A stretch of 64,000 bases of DNA from Brachyspira pilosicoli (lineage in GTDB: Bacteria > Spirochaetota > Brachyspiria > Brachyspirales > Brachyspiraceae): NCBI RefSeq assembly GCF_008016535.1, contig NZ_SAXY01000045.1, positions 1 to 64,000 of the forward strand, read 5' to 3'. The number at the start of each line of letters is the position of its first letter. Position 1 is the first letter of the stretch. The position numbers and the translations under genes were made by a program. Of this stretch, positions 6,236 through 14,730 are shown piece by piece. The notes beneath the pieces were generated by a model that did no database searches, was not told the origin of the DNA, and saw nothing but the letters and a program-made list of their open reading frames with translations.

Positions 6236-8773
6236 TTATTGCTCAAAGAAATTATTCATATCTTTAAAAATTTCTTTTATGCTTGCTCTTAATATGCTTG
6301 CATTCGGAAGTGAGTTTATAAATTGCATGCCGTAATTTTTGGTATATAGTCTTTTATCTAATACAAATACTATGCCTCTGTCTTCTTTGCTTCTTATAAG
6401 CCTTCCAAAACCTTGTTTAAACTTTATAACAGCAAAAGGCAGAGCATAATCCAAAAATGCATTTCCTCCATTTTCTTCAATATATTTGTACCTTCCTTCA
6501 CTTATTGGGTCTGTAGGAACGGCAAATGGAAGTTTTGGTATAATTACAGCTTCAAGATTCTTTCCTGCAACATCAACACCCTCCCAAAAAGAATCCACTC
6601 CAAATAAAACATTATTTTCTGATGCCTTAAACATATCAAGTAAAGTATGCCTATGTATTGAAGAAGTTTGTGCGAGGGCATTAATATTTTTTTCTTTTAG
6701 CTTTTCAACAGTAGTTTCATAAACTTTCATTAAAGAAGAGAATGCCGTAAAAAGTATAAATGCACGCCCACCTGTAATGTCGCATACATTAAGAAGAACT
6801 TTTGATGTATAATCATTAAAACTATCACTTGCTGGGTCTGGTGAATCGGTTGATATATAGAGCCTTGCATTGTTTCTATAATTAAAAGGAGACTCTAAAT
6901 ATATTTCTATCTTTTTGTTTTTTTCTATATAGTCAAAGCCAAGTCTATTAGAAAAGAAATTAAAACTCTTTGAAACTGTGAGTGTGGCAGAATACATAGC
7001 AACAGTATCAAACCTTAAATATAAATAATCATTTAAGTTTTTAGCTACTGTAACAGGAGTAAGATGCCAATTAAGTATAAGATTGCCTTTTTTAGTCATT
7101 CTTGCTTCAACCCATCTTATATATTCATCTTTTTTATAATCTATTGCGGCATTGAGTGAGATTAATTGTCTTTTAAGTCTTTCAAGATAGGCATTACTCA
7201 TCTGTGCTATCTCTTCATAATCGAACCCTTTATCTATTGCTATATCAAAGAATTTTTTATAAAGTTTATCGCATGCATTAACTAACGAAGTAATAACTAA
7301 AACCATCTCTCTTAAAGGTTTAATTCCTTCTTCTTTCCATTTATTATTAATTATTATTTCTGGGCATATTCTAAATTTAAATCCTAAGCCTTCTTTTGTT
7401 TGTATATTTTTGTGGCAGTAGTTTAAAAATTGTTTTGAAGATTCATCTACCACATTTCTTACTCTTGAAGTTGTTTCATGTACACTATTAATTAGCTCTA
7501 ATAATTCTCTATAATCATCTATTTCTATAGAAGATTTATTTTGATTAACCATATTATTAATAGTTTCTATTACACCAAGCCTTTTATTTTTCTTTATTCT
7601 TGATATATAAAAAAGTGCCTTTAATATTCCGTTTTTACTTCCCTCATCTCCAAAATAACTAGAAGCCGAATTTTCAAAATTATGAGCCTCATCAATTATA
7701 ACTTTTGTATATTTTGGGAGTAGGCTATATCTGCCTGAAGTTTCTGCATGTAAAGACAAATCTGCACATAGTATATGATGATTAACTATTAATAATTGTG
7801 CTGCATTAAGCTGTTTACGCATTTTATAAAAATAACAATCTTCTAAATATTCGCATTTTCTATGAGTGCAAGTGTCAGTATCACAGGCAACCATTTCCCA
7901 TAATTCAGATTTTGGTTTGTAGCCTAAATCTGTAATAGAGCCGTCTTTTGTAATATTAAGCCAATTGTCAATATCTGCAAAAAACTCAATTTGGTCTTCA
8001 AAATCTAATTTATCAGTATCATTCAAAGTATCTTTTACTTTTTTAATGCATACATAATTATTACGCCCCTTTACTAAAGCATATTTAACATTTGGAGCTA
8101 TGGCATCTATTATAGATGGTAAATCTTTATTTATAATTTGTTCCTGCAGATTTATTGTATTTGTTGAAACTACTATTCTTGTTTTATTTTCTTTAAGCCA
8201 TAATAAAGCAGGTATTAAATATGCAAATGATTTACCTATTCCAGTGCCTGCTTCGGATATTAAATGTTTATTTGTATTAAAGGCTTCTATTGTAGCTTCT
8301 ACAAGTTCTGTTTGCTCTTGTCTGTATTCATACTTTTTTAATATTTTGCTTAAAAGCCCATTTTCGGTGAACATAAATAATGCATCAGGAGCATCTATAT
8401 TTTTTACATTTTCTTTTCTAATTGGTCTTACAACTTCATAAAAATCATCAACATCATTATTAACTATATAAAAACCAACTCCAGCATTATTGCCCAATTC
8501 GCTTGCTATAGCTAAATCTGCCCTTGAAGGAGTAAGCTGACCTGATGGATGATTATGTATTACAGCATCAAACTCTAATGAAAGCGATATTATAGCAGGT
8601 ACAGAATCTTTATTTCCCCTTGCCATTACTTCTATATAATCTAATATGCCGAAAGAATTAAAATTGATTCCAAAATATACTTCATTGCCGTAGGAATCAA
8701 CTATAGATTTCCTCATAAAATTTATTGCTTCTAAAGAAAAGACATTATTTATTTCAACATCATATTCACTCAT
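6236..8773 (-). CDS. dinG: DinG-family Fe-S helicase with N-terminal RadC-type JAMM domain
   Basis: An 845-residue fusion protein. Residues 1 to about 120 form a RadC/MPN-like domain: HNHPSG at 73-78, then PS at 82-83 and D at 86 complete the JAMM metal motif, with E31 a candidate for the upstream glutamate. Residues from about 148 are an XPD/DinG superfamily 2 helicase: YRQEQTEL, Walker A EAGTGIGKS (174-182), Fe-S cysteines (YVC, then CTHRKCEYLEDC with C-x4-C-x5-C spacing), IIDEAHNFE, SATLTVSKSF, FWEGVDVAGK and QGFGRLIRS. Known role of DinG: 5'-3' unwinding of D-loops, R-loops and G4 DNA. What the metalloprotease-like or RadC-like domain adds is unknown. The gene is monocistronic and divergent from the M19 dipeptidase. 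No Shine-Dalgarno precedes the ATG. Confidence 0.9.
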   Translation of the reverse strand: MSEYDVEINNVFSLEAINFMRKSIVDSYGNEVYFGINFNSFGILDYIEVMARGNKDSVPAIISLSLEFDAVIHNHPSGQLTPSRADLAIASELGNNAGVGFYIVNNDVDDFYEVVRPIRKENVKNIDAPDALFMFTENGLLSKILKKYEYRQEQTELVEATIEAFNTNKHLISEAGTGIGKSFAYLIPALLWLKENKTRIVVSTNTINLQEQIINKDLPSIIDAIAPNVKYALVKGRNNYVCIKKVKDTLNDTDKLDFEDQIEFFADIDNWLNITKDGSITDLGYKPKSELWEMVACDTDTCTHRKCEYLEDCYFYKMRKQLNAAQLLIVNHHILCADLSLHAETSGRYSLLPKYTKVIIDEAHNFENSASSYFGDEGSKNGILKALFYISRIKKNKRLGVIETINNMVNQNKSSIEIDDYRELLELINSVHETTSRVRNVVDESSKQFLNYCHKNIQTKEGLGFKFRICPEIIINNKWKEEGIKPLREMVLVITSLVNACDKLYKKFFDIAIDKGFDYEEIAQMSNAYLERLKRQLISLNAAIDYKKDEYIRWVEARMTKKGNLILNWHLTPVTVAKNLNDYLYLRFDTVAMYSATLTVSKSFNFFSNRLGFDYIEKNKKIEIYLESPFNYRNNARLYISTDSPDPASDSFNDYTSKVLLNVCDITGGRAFILFTAFSSLMKVYETTVEKLKEKNINALAQTSSIHRHTLLDMFKASENNVLFGVDSFWEGVDVAGKNLEAVIIPKLPFAVPTDPISEGRYKYIEENGGNAFLDYALPFAVIKFKQGFGRLIRSKEDRGIVFVLDKRLYTKNYGMQFINSLPNASILRASIKEIFKDMNNFFEQ

Positions 8774-8782
8774 TATTGAATG

Positions 8783-8811
8783 ATAGTATATTATATTAAA
8801 ATCTTTGTCAA
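8783..8811 (-). promoter_or_regulatory. Possible sigma-70 promoter for the JAMM-DinG gene
   Basis: On the minus strand TTGACA (8811-8806) and TACTAT (8788-8783) are separated by 17 bp. The predicted start point would be within a few bases of the ATG at 8773, which also lacks a Shine-Dalgarno, so the message could be nearly leaderless. Alternatively the match is fortuitous. Confidence 0.45.
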
Positions 8812-8887
8812 ATTGTTTTTGCTTCTATTGTAAAATAGCTTTTATTGATATATTATTCTTGCAAATTTAATTTTTAAGGAAAATACT

Positions 8888-9841
8888 ATGATTTTTGATG
8901 CTCATTCTGATGTTTTATCTGATGTTGCTGTAAAGACTTTGAAAGGCGAGAGTAATATATTAAAAAAGTATCATTATGATAATTTAGTTAAAGGAAAAGT
9001 TGGAGGAAGTATATTTGTTGTATGGGTTGAGAGAAAAAATTACGAGAGAGCTTTTGAGAGGGCTAACGAGATACTTGAGTGCTTTAAAAAAGAGCTTAAT
9101 TATTGCAGCGATATTATAGAAGTTGTAAAAAGTTATGATGAGATGATTAATGCACAAAATAAAAATAAGTTTTATGTTTTTTTAGGTTTTGAGGGTTTAA
9201 TGCCTATTGAAGATAATATAGATATTCTTGATAGTTATTATAATGATTATGGTATTAGGCATGCTAGTTTAACTTGGAATGAAGAGAATAAGCTTGCTAC
9301 TGGAGCAAAGGGGGACAGCAGCAGAGGATTAACAGAGCTTGGAAAAAAAGTAATAAAAAAGATGAATGATAAGGGAATGATAGTTGACGTTTCTCATTTG
9401 AATGATAAATCTTTTTATGATGTAGCTAATATTACAGACTCTCCTATAATAGCATCGCATTCAAATAGCAGAAAGTTATGCGGCAGTATGAGGAACCTTA
9501 CAGATGAGCAGTTAAAAGTAATAAGAGATTTAAATGGGGTAGTTGGGTTTAATTCTTATAAAGATTTTGTAGATGAAGATAAAGATAAACAAACAATAGA
9601 TAGGGCAGTTGATCATATAAAATATATTGCAGACACTATAGGAGTTGATTATATAGGGCTTGGCTTTGACTATAATGAATATTTTGAAGATGAGGGTATT
9701 ACAGGAGTTAAGGGACTTGAAGATGCTTCAAAGTCTTATACTATATTAGAAAAGCTAAAAGAAGCTGGTTTTAACAGTGATGATATAGAGAAAATAGAAT
9801 ATAAAAACTTTCATAGAATAATAAAAACTGTAATAAAATAA
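8888..9841 (+). CDS. Membrane dipeptidase-like metallopeptidase, family M19
   Basis: A 317-residue protein that matches peptidase M19 (renal dipeptidase family, amidohydrolase TIM barrel). Zinc-binding HSD is at residues 5-7 (FDAHSDVLSD), the bridging glutamate is in FLGFEGL near 105, and the other ligands lie in VDVSHL and ASHSNSRK. The late aspartate is in GLGFDYNEY near 258. Known role: hydrolysis of dipeptides including those with D-residues. There is no signal peptide, so it should be cytoplasmic. The start has AAGGAAA about 7 nt upstream, and a terminator lies at 9923-9960. The gene is monocistronic. Confidence 0.9.
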   Translation: MIFDAHSDVLSDVAVKTLKGESNILKKYHYDNLVKGKVGGSIFVVWVERKNYERAFERANEILECFKKELNYCSDIIEVVKSYDEMINAQNKNKFYVFLGFEGLMPIEDNIDILDSYYNDYGIRHASLTWNEENKLATGAKGDSSRGLTELGKKVIKKMNDKGMIVDVSHLNDKSFYDVANITDSPIIASHSNSRKLCGSMRNLTDEQLKVIRDLNGVVGFNSYKDFVDEDKDKQTIDRAVDHIKYIADTIGVDYIGLGFDYNEYFEDEGITGVKGLEDASKSYTILEKLKEAGFNSDDIEKIEYKNFHRIIKTVIK

Positions 9842-9922
9842 AAAAATATTAAAGTTATTATTGCAACAGACGATATTATATTTAGGTTGATTGGACTACC
9901 CCCCAATAACTATATTTGTAAT

Positions 9923-9960
9923 AAGCCGCTTTGTTCATCCCACAAAAGCGGTTTATTTTT
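9923..9960 (+). terminator. Rho-independent terminator after the dipeptidase gene
   Basis: AAGCCGCTTTG (9923-9933) pairs with ACAAAAGCGGTTT (9942-9954, one bulge) and is followed by a T-rich run. It sits 80 bp past the stop codon of the M19 gene. Confidence 0.75.
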
Positions 9961-9988
9961 TTATATATCTATAAGTTTTTGTTCTATT

Positions 9989-10012
9989 CAACTTTTTCCC
10001 GCCGCAAAAAGT
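9989..10012 (-). repeat. 24-bp dispersed intergenic repeat, copy A (GCGGCGGG core)
   Basis: These 24 bases are the exact reverse complement of 14612-14635. The core reads CCCGCCGC between CTTTTT and AAAAAG arms, so it can form a hairpin. In such AT-rich DNA an exact 24-bp match with a GC core between two unrelated intergenic regions indicates a dispersed element. No coding potential. Confidence 0.8.
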
Positions 10013-10113
10013 TGCAAAAAGTGCAATTTATTTAATTTATATATCAAAAAACTAGTCCCCGAAAATAATAAAAATATAAAATTAACTTTTAGTATATAAT
10101 TCTTTTTATATTT

Positions 10114-11502
10114 CTATTTACCTATACAGAAATTCTCAAATATCTCGTTTATTATCTCTTCTGCTTCAATCTTGCCGCTTACATTGTCTAATATGTTATT
10201 TAATATATTTATCTCTTCTGCCACTTCATCTAATAAATGATTATTATTTGACTTTTCTATACACACATTTAACTGCTCTATTGCTCTCTCTAAATATCCT
10301 CTCTCTCTGTTGTTTACATAGCTCTCTTTATTAAAAATTGTTATATCAGAATCTTTTATATGATTTTTTAATGCTTCTATTAATTTATCTTTTCCTTGTT
10401 TTGTTTTGGTGCTTATCTCTACTGCATCATCTATTTTTTTGTCAAACTTCTTCTCTAAATCTATTTTGTTCAACACATAAATTATATTTTTATTTTTTAA
10501 TTGTTGTAAAAACTCTATTAAATTAATATCATCATCATTGGCCTTGTCATTATAATCAAAAGCAGCAATTATAATATCAGCCTCATTAGCACATTTTTTA
10601 GCCCTCTCAATTCCCTCAAGTTCTATATCGTTATCAGCTTCTTTGTGAAAACCAGCAGTATCCATAAAATAAAATGGTATATTATCTATATAAATATTTT
10701 CGCTCAAAAAATCCCTCGTAGTGCCAGCCACATTTGAAACTATTGCACGCTCTCTGTCTAATATCATATTAAATATACTGCTCTTTCCTGCATTAACTCT
10801 TCCAAGTATTGACACTTTTATTCCGTTAATGAGATTTTCTGCTCTCTTAGAATTATTTAAAATATTTTCTATATCTTTTTTTATAGTGTAAAAGTTTTCT
10901 ATTAGTTTGTCATAAGAAAAAGTTTCTGTATCATCTTCTGGAAAATCTAATTCACCATAAATAAGCATAAGAGTATTTTTCACATTCTCTCTAAGTTTAT
11001 CTATTTCCCTTGTAAGCCTTCCTCTAATTTTGTAAATACTTGCTTCAGCCATCAATCTATTATTAGAATCTATTAAATCATGTATAGCTTCAGCTTCACT
11101 TATGCCAATTCTTCCATTAATATAAGCCCTATATGTAAACTCGCCTCTATTTGCTTGTCTTGCTCCGTTTCTTATTATAAGGTTTAATAATGATTCTATA
11201 ACAACTATACTTCCATGACATATAAACTCCACAGTATCTTCTGAAGTAAATGTGTTTGGAGATAATGTTGTAAGTACTATAAGTTCATCTATAGGAGTAT
11301 TATCTTCATCTTTAATTAAAGCATAATAACTTTTTCTATGTTCAAATTTTGTAATGTTTTTATTTTCATTGTTGGCATAATAGCATATTTTTGAGGCTAT
11401 GTTTAGAGAATCTTTTCCAGACATTCTTATTAATGCCAATGCACTTTTTGAATAGGGTGTTGCTAATGCTACTATAGTATCATCTAAATTATAATTAGAC
11501 AT
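10114..11502 (-). CDS. mnmE: tRNA uridine-5-carboxymethylaminomethyl modification GTPase MnmE
   Basis: A 462-residue MnmE. The N-terminal tetrahydrofolate-binding domain has GEFTYRAYING near 120 and EAEAIHDLID near 136. The G domain carries G1 GRVNAGKSS (234-242), TTRD (261-264), DTAG (281-284) and NKID (345-348). The C-terminal CIGK motif with its catalytic cysteine is intact. Known role: with MnmG it modifies U34 of tRNAs reading NNA/NNG codons, which matters in an A/T-ending codon genome. It is the last gene of tsaE, BatD-like, mnmE on the minus strand, 19 bp after the BatD-like gene. The partner mnmG is not in the window. Confidence 0.97.
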   Translation of the reverse strand: MSNYNLDDTIVALATPYSKSALALIRMSGKDSLNIASKICYYANNENKNITKFEHRKSYYALIKDEDNTPIDELIVLTTLSPNTFTSEDTVEFICHGSIVVIESLLNLIIRNGARQANRGEFTYRAYINGRIGISEAEAIHDLIDSNNRLMAEASIYKIRGRLTREIDKLRENVKNTLMLIYGELDFPEDDTETFSYDKLIENFYTIKKDIENILNNSKRAENLINGIKVSILGRVNAGKSSIFNMILDRERAIVSNVAGTTRDFLSENIYIDNIPFYFMDTAGFHKEADNDIELEGIERAKKCANEADIIIAAFDYNDKANDDDINLIEFLQQLKNKNIIYVLNKIDLEKKFDKKIDDAVEISTKTKQGKDKLIEALKNHIKDSDITIFNKESYVNNRERGYLERAIEQLNVCIEKSNNNHLLDEVAEEINILNNILDNVSGKIEAEEIINEIFENFCIGK

Positions 11503-11521
11503 AAATTAATTTCCTGATATA

Positions 11522-12487
11522 TTAATTTTTTACTCTTTTTTTCTTTAATTTTTTATTTAGCTTTTTCTTTTCTTCTTTTTTTAAAGCCGTATATAAGTTT
11601 CCATTTGCTATAATATAGTCTTTACAGAAATTATAATCTCTCTCCATTAATTCTATATCTGCAGAAGCCTTTGCAAATTTTATTAAATCTCCTTCAGTAA
11701 ACATTTTTATTATAGTATCGCTTTCTGTAAACTTATTTTCTTCAAATAACTTTGATATTTCACTGGTTGTCATGTCTTCAATATTAAATCTAAATCTTTT
11801 TGTTAAATATCTTTTAAATATAAATGTTAATTCAAAATAATATTCAGCAAATTTATTTTCGTTATAGTAAATGTTATAATCTATATTTTTTAAAGCATTA
11901 AGAGCTTCAGTATCTTCTTTTATTGTTAGTCTTTCATTAAACTTCTTCTCAACATATTTTGCCAAAAATAATACAGAGAATATTATTAAAACTATAACTA
12001 TTAAAAATGCTATTATAATAATCCACACGTATAAAGGCATAGGTATACTAATAGCTTTTTTCATTGGAGGAAGAACATCTCCATCAGAAAAAGGATTAAC
12101 CAATACATTAATATCTTCACCGTAAAGTTCTCTATATTCATTATTATAATTATAAGATATTTTAAAAGTAGATATTACAAACTGCCCAACATCATAAAAT
12201 CCTATATTGTATTTAATTATTCTCTCTTTAAAATTTCCTTTATTTTTATTTATATTCTCTACGCTTATTATTCTTGATTGTGAAACTCTATCATCAAAAG
12301 AAATATCCTGATAATTATAATCTATATCTTTTTTTGAAATTATATGTACTTCATAAGTAATGCTGTCGCCTATAAATATATTTACAGATGATACACTAGT
12401 TTTTGTATAAACAATAGTGTCGCTGTCTATCGTTTTTGAACATGATAAGATTAATGTTGATATAAACAATAATAATATTTTTTTCAT
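11522..12487 (-). CDS. BatD-like membrane-anchored lipoprotein
   Basis: A 321-residue protein: a lipoprotein signal ending in LILSC (Cys16), an extracytoplasmic beta-rich segment to about residue 150 (VFIGDSITYEVHIISKK), one strong transmembrane helix (about 153-178), and a cytoplasmic helical tail ending in a lysine-rich stretch. This order, and the tail with YFELTFIFKRYLTKRF, resemble BatD-type proteins of the aerotolerance (Bat) operon, but no MoxR ATPase or VWA partner is in the window. Its ATG overlaps the tsaE stop (ATGA), so translation is coupled. The function is inferred loosely; an unrelated membrane lipoprotein is possible. Confidence 0.55.
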   Translation of the reverse strand: MKKILLLFISTLILSCSKTIDSDTIVYTKTSVSSVNIFIGDSITYEVHIISKKDIDYNYQDISFDDRVSQSRIISVENINKNKGNFKERIIKYNIGFYDVGQFVISTFKISYNYNNEYRELYGEDINVLVNPFSDGDVLPPMKKAISIPMPLYVWIIIIAFLIVIVLIIFSVLFLAKYVEKKFNERLTIKEDTEALNALKNIDYNIYYNENKFAEYYFELTFIFKRYLTKRFRFNIEDMTTSEISKLFEENKFTESDTIIKMFTEGDLIKFAKASADIELMERDYNFCKDYIIANGNLYTALKKEEKKKLNKKLKKKRVKN

Positions 12488-12930
12488 TTAATTAAACTAA
12501 TCCTATATAATCTGCTGTCATTATTAATCATTTCTATTTCAAATAAATAATACGGTTTATCAAAATACTCTATAAACTTCTCTCCCCATTCTATCATAGT
12601 AATGCCATCTTCTTTTATTTTGTCTTTAAATCCTATATCATCAAGTTCAGCAACAGAAGAAAGCCTATAAAGGTCAACATGACGAAGTATGGTTTCTTTG
12701 TTGTTTAATATAATATCATACTCATTTATTAAAGTAAAAGACGGACTGCTTACTATGTCATCACTTTGAAGCAGTCTTGAAAGAAGTCTTACAAAAGTGG
12801 TTTTGCCAAAGCCCAAATCGCCATTCATTATAATTAAATCACCGTCTTTTAGTAATTTATATATATATTGAGCTACTTCTTCTATATTATCTATTGTAAT
12901 ATTATTATATTCTTTTAATATTTCTTTCAT
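12484..12930 (-). CDS. tsaE: tRNA threonylcarbamoyladenosine biosynthesis ATPase TsaE
   Basis: A 148-residue P-loop protein. Walker A is GDLGFGKTTF near residue 40. The family signatures SSPSFTLINEYD, HVDLYRL and IEWGEKF follow in order. Known role: ATPase that drives t6A37 formation with TsaB and TsaD; tsaB is also in this window (30133-30843). It is first in a minus-strand operon with the BatD-like gene and mnmE and overlaps the former by 4 bp. A promoter candidate lies at 12966-12994. Confidence 0.95.
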   Translation of the reverse strand: MKEILKEYNNITIDNIEEVAQYIYKLLKDGDLIIMNGDLGFGKTTFVRLLSRLLQSDDIVSSPSFTLINEYDIILNNKETILRHVDLYRLSSVAELDDIGFKDKIKEDGITMIEWGEKFIEYFDKPYYLFEIEMINNDSRLYRISLIK

Positions 12931-12965
12931 ACATAGTTTTTTTATTTGTTTGTATTTTTAAAAAA

Positions 12966-12994
12966 AATATATATTATAGATTATTATTTGTCAA
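12966..12994 (-). promoter_or_regulatory. Sigma-70 type promoter for the tsaE-mnmE operon
   Basis: On the minus strand TTGACA (12994-12989) and TATATT (12971-12966) with a 17-bp spacer, 36 bp before the tsaE start. It fits a single promoter driving tsaE, the BatD-like gene and mnmE. Confidence 0.6.
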
Positions 12995-13080
12995 ATATAA
13001 ATTAATTGATTATATATGTAAATATTATTTTTTAGTTGAAAGATTTTTTATTGATTTTATAATATTTAAGAGGTGTAGTG

Positions 13081-13767
13081 ATGGATAGAGATACTATTAA
13101 AAATAAATATGATTCTATAACAGAAAATATAGATTCACTTAAAGAGAAATATAAAATAGATTATAATATAGATATTATAGCAGTTAGTAAATATTCTTCA
13201 ATAGAAACCATAAAAGAGTTTTTGTCTTTGAATATTAATTTGCCGTTAGGAGAATCTAAAGCTCAGAGTTTAAGGGATAGGGCAGAGGAGCTTAATAAAG
13301 ATTATGATAATATAATATGGCACTTTATAGGAAGAATACAATCAAACAAAGTAAAATATATAGTAAAATATTCTGATTTAATACAAAGCGTAGACAGTAT
13401 TGAAATTGCTGAATATATAAACAAAGAAGCCATAAAAAATAACAAAATTCAAGACATATTGCTTCAATTTAATATAAGCAATGAAGAGCAAAAAGGCGGA
13501 TTTAATTTATCTGATTATAATATGGTGTATGATAAAATAAAAAATTTATCGAATGTAAATATAAAAGGACTTATGGGAATATCTTTAAAAGTAAATAATG
13601 ATTTTGAGATAGAAAAAGAGTTTGAAACTTTAAATGAAGTTTTTATGAAGTTAAAAGATAAAAATATTTCAATACTTTCAATGGGCATGACCAACGATTA
13701 TCATTTAGCTATAAAGCATGGTTCTAATATGATTAGAATAGGAAGCGGTTTTCTAGGATATTCTTAA
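13081..13767 (+). CDS. YggS/PLPBP-family pyridoxal-phosphate homeostasis protein
   Basis: A 228-residue single-domain alanine-racemase-fold protein. The PLP lysine is in IAVSKYSS, followed by WHFIGRIQSNK, GLMGIS, LSMGMTNDYHLAIKHGS and the C-terminal IRIGSGFLG. The usual GENYVQE motif is replaced by GESKAQSL, a modest divergence. Known role: PLP buffering, without catalysis. The ATG at 13081 is preferred to GTG 13078 because AAGAGG (13068-13073) is 7 nt away. It stands alone and runs convergently into the next lipoprotein, 2 bp apart. Confidence 0.9.
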   Translation: MDRDTIKNKYDSITENIDSLKEKYKIDYNIDIIAVSKYSSIETIKEFLSLNINLPLGESKAQSLRDRAEELNKDYDNIIWHFIGRIQSNKVKYIVKYSDLIQSVDSIEIAEYINKEAIKNNKIQDILLQFNISNEEQKGGFNLSDYNMVYDKIKNLSNVNIKGLMGISLKVNNDFEIEKEFETLNEVFMKLKDKNISILSMGMTNDYHLAIKHGSNMIRIGSGFLGYS

Positions 13768-13769
13768 TT

Positions 13770-14303
13770 TTATTGGAATCTTCTATCTCTATTTATTGTA
13801 ATTAAATAATTCCAAACATAATAAAATATAGTATCTTCTGTATTGAAATGAGTAACTGCTTCATCCTGTTTTAACTTGTACATAGAGTTTGAAAATGCTT
13901 CTTCTTGTTCAAGTTCTTTTATTTTTAATGACAAATTGTCTGTATGAGTTTTTACTTTTGACATTAATTCTACAGGCAATGCTCTTTCATAATTTCTGCT
14001 TGTTAGAGTTTCTAATGCATATTCGATTCTATCTGGAGTTAATCTTGAAGCTATTTCTTTTTCATCTTCAATTTCTTTATTTATAGTATTGCTAGCCCAA
14101 GTGTTGAACTCATTAATCCACATCTTGTATTCATTGGAATATTTTGATGAGGTTAAGAGATAATCATCTTTTACTTCTTTAGGCAATATGTTTAAAAAGT
14201 TTTTATATCTTTGCTCCATAGCATATATAGAACCGCCCTCATTTTTACAAGAGATAGCGAATATTGATATTAAAGTTATTATACAAAAAATTATTTTTTT
14301 CAT
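13770..14303 (-). CDS. Lipoprotein of unknown function
   Basis: A 177-residue predicted lipoprotein: signal peptide to residue 18 with lipobox FAISC. The mature part is highly charged and mostly helical, with a likely coiled coil near residues 115-150 (SLKIKELEQEEAFSNSMYKL), and ends in a short aromatic segment (YYVWNYLITINRDRRF). No family is recognised. It converges with the YggS-family gene and has a 427-bp repeat-bearing gap upstream. Confidence 0.7.
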   Translation of the reverse strand: MKKIIFCIITLISIFAISCKNEGGSIYAMEQRYKNFLNILPKEVKDDYLLTSSKYSNEYKMWINEFNTWASNTINKEIEDEKEIASRLTPDRIEYALETLTSRNYERALPVELMSKVKTHTDNLSLKIKELEQEEAFSNSMYKLKQDEAVTHFNTEDTIFYYVWNYLITINRDRRFQ

Positions 14304-14457
14304 TTAGAAATCCATTTTATTTTAAGGTTGCTTTATTATAATATAGTTAAACAAAAAATTCAAATATTTAATAAATATACTGAAATAAATATGTTTTGTC
14401 AATGTATACTAAAAATTTTTGAGTTTGTCAAAAATTATATTTTTAAGTTTAAAATAT

Positions 14458-14540
14458 TTGCAGGGCTTTGCCACCTGCGAAGCGTGCCCGTAGGGTAGCA
14501 CCACAGTTCTTTTATTGGCACAAAGAACCAAAAAGACTGC
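14458..14540. repeat. GC-rich intergenic block with a hairpin
   Basis: A GC-rich island (GCCACCTGCGAAGCGTGCCC at 14470-14489) stands in AT-rich DNA inside the 427-bp gap 14304-14730. It is followed by a hairpin GTTCTTT (14506-14512)/AAAGAAC (14522-14528). It has no reading frame with a ribosome site. It resembles the element at 6038-6060 in its TTCTTT/AAAGAA arms and looks like a dispersed non-coding repeat. Apart from this and copy B below, I see nothing in the gap. Confidence 0.5.
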
Positions 14541-14611
14541 TTTTTAAACTAAAATTTAGGTTTTATGCTATAATTTGATATATATTCCAACATATAGGAT
14601 AAAATATTTGT

Positions 14612-14635
14612 ACTTTTTGCGGCGGGAAAAAGTTG
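14612..14635 (+). repeat. 24-bp dispersed intergenic repeat, copy B
   Basis: An exact inverted match of 9989-10012, with ACTTTTT/AAAAAGT arms around GCGGCGGG. It lies about 100 bp beyond the stop of the MtnA-like gene. There is no T-run directly after the hairpin, so a terminator role is uncertain. Confidence 0.8.
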
Positions 14636-14730
14636 ATGGTACAGTTGTAAAAATTATTTTATTTTAATAAAAGCAAATACGCAACAAATAAAAAATTAAA
14701 AAAATCTTTTTGACAAATTTTTAAATTACA

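Noticed and set aside
9887-10099. 70-codon frame after the dipeptidase gene
   Set aside because: It runs across the terminator hairpin and the 24-bp dispersed repeat and has no recognisable protein content.
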